Source of the DNA: JAGDZR01 sp049115695
Lineage (GTDB): Bacteria; Bacteroidota; Bacteroidia; Cytophagales; Cyclobacteriaceae
Assembly: GCA_049115695.1 (NCBI GenBank)
Contig: JAGDZR010000006.1
Location: 496,001 to 560,000 of the forward strand
Direction: 5' to 3'
Length of the DNA: 64,000 nucleotides
Under the pieces are notes generated by a model, which saw only the letters and a list, made by a program, of their open reading frames with translations, searched no databases and had not been told where the DNA came from. Position 1 is the first letter of the stretch, and each line of letters starts with the position of its first letter. Made by a program: the position numbers and the translations under genes. Below, in pieces: positions 60,728 through 64,000 of the stretch.

Positions 60728-62034
60728 TCCCTGGTCGCAAGGCTTACCGTCTCGTTGATCCAACATTCGACAATTATCTTGTCACCTGCTTCATAGTTCT
60801 CATTAAAAATTTCCTCCTTTGATGGAAATTGTTCCTTGCATGCCAACATTTGTTCTGAATTACCAGCCTTCTGATACATATTGTATGCCGCAATGAATAA
60901 CGAACGATCCTTGGTGATGCTTTCCTTTCCAGCGCAAGATTCAGATGAAGTGAAGTAAAGATTACCAATAATATTATACCCCGACATATCTCCGGGCTTT
61001 ACTGCTATTGCCTCTTTGGCGAAGGATCTTGCTTCAATTTTTGCCCCCTTTTGAGAATTGGCCTTTGCCAGAGCTATGAGTGATTCATAGGTATCTTCTA
61101 TCTCCTCACTCAAATCCCGGGCCTGCTGAAAGTATTTTATCGCTTCGTCGAGCTCCCCTTCTGTAAGCTTTCGATTTCCTAACAAATACGCCAAATCATA
61201 AGTTGGTTCATCGACAAATATCAGCTCTGCTGCCTGAACAAAATATGGCTCACCTGAACACTTAGCTTTTAGTGAATATGAAAAAATCTTTTTCGCCATT
61301 TTAAGATCATCTGGATATTTAGTCAGTTTTGGTACTAAAGACTCGGAAATATACTCACAGCTCAAAAGGTCCGGAATCGAGCTCAACAATGCATCAATCC
61401 TATCCATCTCTTTTTGCAAAGAAGATGCTTCCGGTTGATTGTTTTCCATCTTGTAATCAATGATATTGGAGAGTCTTGTATGGATTTCCAATACCATTTC
61501 AGCCGTCATGGAATCTTTATCACGCTGATGGTAATATTTAGCCAGCGTCATATAGGGTGAAAGATTGAATGTTGAAAGGTCTACCCCAGCTTCCTGGTAG
61601 GCAGCCTCATACAGTTCGGTTAGCAGCTGATACTTGGCAGGCTTGTTATAGTACATCTTGAATGCCGCAAAGGCCTTTCGGTCTAGCACATTACCTTTTT
61701 CTCCAAAGTAATCGATTCGCCAATCGTGTATTAAGAGCAATGTGTCTTGTAATCCTGATACTCGACTTTCGTCAACATTGGATTTCAGTAAATTCTCAAT
61801 GGATTTAACCCCATCTATGTAGATAGACTTATTGAGGTTTGGGTTGTTTTTATAGAGCCATTTCAATGCCTGAAACGAGTCATCCCAATTCTCGAGTCCC
61901 ATTGATACTTTATAAAAAGCTTGCTTTTCTTTCGCCATCACATCCAATTCCGGATCTGAGGGCCAATTCCATCCAGGTTGAGCTGCAACGGAAAAAGCAA
62001 AAAACATAATCACCAGATATAATAGTCGCTTCAT
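60724..62034 (-). CDS. Exported tetratricopeptide-repeat protein
   Basis: Protein of 436 residues with a signal peptide ending VAAQ near 19. The start of the mature part (DPELDVMAKEKQAFYKVSMGLENWDDSFQALKWLYKNNP) and later units (LTEGELDEAIKYFQQARDLSEEIEDTYESLIALAKANSQKG, IEARSFAKEAIAVKPGDMSGYNIIGNLYFTSSE) are TPR helices. Such proteins are common in Cytophagales periplasm and outer membrane; function unknown. An exact TATATTTG box lies upstream, divergent from marC. Confidence 0.8.
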   Translation of the reverse strand: MKRLLYLVIMFFAFSVAAQPGWNWPSDPELDVMAKEKQAFYKVSMGLENWDDSFQALKWLYKNNPNLNKSIYIDGVKSIENLLKSNVDESRVSGLQDTLLLIHDWRIDYFGEKGNVLDRKAFAAFKMYYNKPAKYQLLTELYEAAYQEAGVDLSTFNLSPYMTLAKYYHQRDKDSMTAEMVLEIHTRLSNIIDYKMENNQPEASSLQKEMDRIDALLSSIPDLLSCEYISESLVPKLTKYPDDLKMAKKIFSYSLKAKCSGEPYFVQAAELIFVDEPTYDLAYLLGNRKLTEGELDEAIKYFQQARDLSEEIEDTYESLIALAKANSQKGAKIEARSFAKEAIAVKPGDMSGYNIIGNLYFTSSESCAGKESITKDRSLFIAAYNMYQKAGNSEQMLACKEQFPSKEEIFNENYEAGDKIIVECWINETVSLATRD

Positions 62035-62060
62035 AGCGTATCGTTTTGTCCTATTTGTTC

Positions 62061-62099
62061 CAAATATAATTTTAATGACTAACGCAAGAATTAGCTTTG
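62061..62099. promoter_or_regulatory. Divergent -7 boxes for TPR gene (minus) and marC (plus)
   Basis: Minus-strand TATATTTG (62061-62068), with TTG 16 nt upstream at 62085-62087, serves the TPR gene. Plus-strand TAGCTTTG (62092-62099) serves marC, 22 nt before its ATG. Both match TAnnTTTG exactly and the two promoters overlap. Confidence 0.55.
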
Positions 62100-62121
62100 T
62101 GTTAATTAATTGTTCAATAGT

Positions 62122-62697
62122 ATGCTGAATTTTAAGGAGATTTTATCGGTTTCCCTCATTCTTTTCTCCGTTATTGACATTTTGGGAAGCATTCCAGTCA
62201 TTATTAACCTGAGAAAAAAATTTGGCCATGTCAAATCCGAGAAGGCCACAATCGTTTCTGGAGCCATCATGGTTATTTTCCTTTTTTTAGGTCAAAGCAT
62301 TCTCACACTTTTTGGTTTGGATATCAGTTCATTTGCCATTGCAGGGGCTTTGGTTATGTTTTTAATCGGAATGGAAATGGTACTTGGCATGCAGTTTTTC
62401 AAAGAAGATCCAGCAGACACTGGTTCATCTACCTCAATTGTCCCAATCGCATTTCCTCTGATTGCCGGTGCTGGAACGATGACCACTTTGCTTTCACTTA
62501 AAGCGGAATATCAAACTGCCAATATTCTGATAGGTATTGTAATCAATTTGATCTTTGTGTACTTGGTGCTAAAAACCAGCGGATGGCTGGAGAAGAAAAT
62601 TGGCAATGCTGGGTTCAATGTATTGAGAAAAGTTTTTGGCATCATTTTACTTTCGATATCGATCAAAATGTTTAAAAATCACTGGATAATCACATGA
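62122..62697 (+). CDS. MarC family integral membrane protein
   Basis: Inner-membrane protein of 191 residues with six hydrophobic segments. The ATG at 62122 is preferred to an upstream TTG. Features of the MarC/UPF0056 family include the first helix SVSLILFSVIDILGSIPVII near 8-27, ALVMFLIGMEMVLGM near 77-91, and VPIAFPLIAGAGTMTTLL near 112-129. Despite the name, the family is not proven to confer multidrug resistance. The stop overlaps the rnhA ATG (ATGA), so the two genes are coupled. Confidence 0.88.
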   Translation: MLNFKEILSVSLILFSVIDILGSIPVIINLRKKFGHVKSEKATIVSGAIMVIFLFLGQSILTLFGLDISSFAIAGALVMFLIGMEMVLGMQFFKEDPADTGSSTSIVPIAFPLIAGAGTMTTLLSLKAEYQTANILIGIVINLIFVYLVLKTSGWLEKKIGNAGFNVLRKVFGIILLSISIKMFKNHWIIT

Positions 62698-63149
62698 TAA
62701 CAATTTATACTGATGGAGCTGCCAAAGGAAATCCAGGGAATGGAGGATATGGTGCTATTCTTGACTTTAAAGGCAAGCGGAAGGAGCTCTCTGAAGGTTA
62801 TCGAATGACAACCAACAATCGAATGGAATTGCTTGCTGTGATTGTAGCCCTGGAAGCCATTAAAAAGGATGGATGGCAGGTAAAAGTTGTATCCGATTCT
62901 AAGTACGTCGTTGATGCCGTTGAAAAAGGTTGGCTTACCAACTGGGTCAAGAAGGGATTCAAAGGCAAGAAAAATCGCGATCTATGGGAACGCTATCTGC
63001 AGGTAGCAAAAAAGCATAATGTAAGCTTCAAGTGGATCAAAGGGCATGCCGGACATCCTGAGAATGAGCGCTGTGACGAACTGGCTGTGCAAGCAGCCGA
63101 AGGTAGCGGCCTATTAATTGACAAAGAGTACGAGAATACGATAGAATAG
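62694..63149 (+). CDS. rnhA: Ribonuclease HI
   Basis: Endonuclease cutting RNA in RNA-DNA hybrids. At 151 residues it has the normal bacterial length. The four catalytic acids are visible: Asp7 (YTDGAAKGNPG), Glu45 (NRMELLAV), Asp68 (VVSDSKYVV) and Asp128 (NERCDELA), with the flexible-loop His118 in IKGHAGHPEN. The basic handle region with Trp (GWLTNWVKKGFKGKKNRDLW) near 79-98 is present. It starts within the last codon of marC. A repeat cluster follows its stop. Confidence 0.96.
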   Translation: MITIYTDGAAKGNPGNGGYGAILDFKGKRKELSEGYRMTTNNRMELLAVIVALEAIKKDGWQVKVVSDSKYVVDAVEKGWLTNWVKKGFKGKKNRDLWERYLQVAKKHNVSFKWIKGHAGHPENERCDELAVQAAEGSGLLIDKEYENTIE

Positions 63150-63154
63150 TCGCA

Positions 63155-63250
63155 AGTACAAAGAAGATAGCCCTTGTACTTTGTACTAGATACTTAACAC
63201 ATAGTACTAGATACTTAATACCTAATACCTAATACTTAGTACTAGATACT
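63155..63250. repeat. Intergenic cluster of GTACTAGATACT repeats
   Basis: Three exact copies of GTACTAGATACT (63183-63194, 63204-63215, 63239-63250) with two or three shorter TAATACCT/TAATACTTA units between. At the left, AGTACAAAG (63155-63163) and CTTTGTACT (63179-63187) form an inverted repeat, and the last overlaps the first repeat copy. It fills the space between rnhA and the convergent CHAT gene. Origin and function unknown. Confidence 0.7.
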
Positions 63251-63254
63251 AAAG

Positions 63255-64000
63255 CTATTTGTTTGAGACCATGATAAAAGCACCCCAAAACTTTGGCTCA
63301 GGGTGTTCTTCTTTGATTGCCTTCTGTGCAAGATTAAAAGCTACTCGCTTGTCAATTCCATCATCCATTCCTGAAAGCCACTTATCATAAAACTCAACCA
63401 TGAGTTTCTGAGTAACTTCATCCGACACGGTAAACAAGCTCATTACGATGGCGTCAGCTCCTGCAATCAAGAACGATCGTTGCAGACCAAATACACCCTC
63501 ACCCTGTCTGATTTCACCTCTTGCCGTTTCACAAGCACTTAAGATCACGAGCTCAGTATTTTCAAAATTCAAACTCATCGCCTCATATGCTGTTAGAATG
63601 CCATCCTCCAGGTTATAGTTACCATGGCTTTTCTTTAAAAGATCTCCGCCCCCCATTGCTAATAAACCTGACCTGTTAAGTGGATTGTCCTGGTTTAGCA
63701 GATTAAACGGACTGTTCACAGGTGTCGGGTCATCATCAAAGAATCCATGCGTTGCAATATGAATCAAGTCTACACTGTCCAGGTCTTTTAGCACCTTTTC
63801 AGTAGCATCCATACCCATATAAGAGTTTGTCTTCCATTGATTCTTAGCCAACAGATCTTCAACAACCTTTACCTCCTTTTCAGTACCCGGCAGTTGCGGA
63901 ACGAAATCAAGTGAGATGGCCCTTGTAGCTGTATCTGCGACGAAAATCTGCTCTTCTTTTCTTCGATAATAATCAGGATTGCCAAATAGTACAGCTGATC
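63255..64000 (-). CDS. CHAT-domain caspase-like protein (5' part outside window)
   Basis: C-terminal 248 codons of a larger gene; the frame stays open to the window edge. It is a CHAT domain, a caspase-related protease fold (separase clan). The catalytic pair is His in VDLIHIATHGFF and Cys in LVILSACETARG; LPGTEKEV upstream and the FGLQRSFLIAGADAIVMSLFTVSD segment are typical. The N-terminal part beyond the window probably has TPR repeats, as in most bacterial CHAT proteins, but this is not seen. CHAT proteases activate gasdermins or cut other targets in some defence systems; no such neighbour is visible on this side. Confidence 0.88.
   Translation of the reverse strand, partial: SAVLFGNPDYYRRKEEQIFVADTATRAISLDFVPQLPGTEKEVKVVEDLLAKNQWKTNSYMGMDATEKVLKDLDSVDLIHIATHGFFDDDPTPVNSPFNLLNQDNPLNRSGLLAMGGGDLLKKSHGNYNLEDGILTAYEAMSLNFENTELVILSACETARGEIRQGEGVFGLQRSFLIAGADAIVMSLFTVSDEVTQKLMVEFYDKWLSGMDDGIDKRVAFNLAQKAIKEEHPEPKFWGAFIMVSNK

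Noticed and set aside
62122..62697. Multidrug-resistance determinant by the name MarC
   Set aside because: The family name is historical; no resistance function is supported.
63183..63250. Possible CRISPR array
   Set aside because: Units are only 12 bp, spacings are irregular (9 and 23 bp) and the spacers themselves are repetitive; no cas genes.

Overview
The window reads as chromosomal DNA of a Bacteroidota bacterium, most likely a free-living, probably marine member of the Cytophagales. The evidence is a SusC/SusD pair, several CarboxypepD-regulatory-like TonB-dependent receptors, a GH3-family protein, DUF2851, DUF5606 and SiaC/DUF1987 proteins, a two-propeller sensor kinase, and promoters of the Bacteroidota type (TTG, a gap of about 19, then TAnnTTTG) rather than the E. 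coli type. Genus cannot be fixed from the sequence. I see no rRNA, tRNA, CRISPR, transposase or prophage. Most of the window is core chromosome with short accessory patches, and no stretch over 300 bases lacks a gene.

Layout. 1-4355 (minus): an ECF sigma factor, small membrane protein and TonB operon cut by the window edge, then a TonB-dependent receptor with a TPR partner. 4503-7520 (plus): SiaC-like protein, SulP transporter with an extra C-terminal domain, and a small orphan gene. 7592-10676: galactose genes galK-galT facing away from a NUDIX/winged-helix regulator that has lost its catalytic residues; the galK leader carries a terminator-like hairpin. 10677-12559: HAD phosphatase plus APH-like kinase. 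12610-13464: fused tails of a LuxR-type regulator and a histidine kinase (a decayed divergent pair) beside an unknown 182-residue protein. 13577-18186: SusD and SusC without enzymes. 18265-21144: methylmalonyl-CoA mutase in which a shortened MutA-like half is fused to a MutB core. 21385-28372: dnaA, a DegP/HtrA protease, GH3 protein, dxr and rseP.

28538-38208: degenerate kinase-like membrane protein, ABC exporter, a small unknown protein, CBS protein, lactonase-like lipoprotein, a giant periplasmic-sensor kinase and an RluA-type pseudouridine synthase. 38245-44018: TonB receptor, TerB-like protein, metallo-beta-lactamase-fold protein, isoprenylcysteine-methyltransferase-like protein, DUF5606 protein, and a secreted protein made of two tandem sugar-binding-like modules. 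44247-53016: response regulator/kinase pair, coiled-coil protein, Omp85-like barrel, nucleoside phosphorylase, tRNA hydroxylase trhO, sugar acyltransferase, polytopic membrane protein and DUF2851. 53057-63149: housekeeping block (pyrF, lolA-like, ftsK, pyrD, xerD, aroQ, SerC-like aminotransferase, TPR protein, MarC, rnhA). It ends in a short intergenic repeat cluster and the C-terminal part of a CHAT caspase-like protease that runs off the window.

No single locus is clearly a new system. The best leads are the galactose regulator with its attenuator-like leader, the mutA-mutB fusion, the kinase/phosphatase pair, the decayed two-component pair with its unknown neighbour, the tandem sugar-binding-only protein, and -7 promoter boxes lying 4-6 nt from start codons, which suggests leaderless mRNAs.
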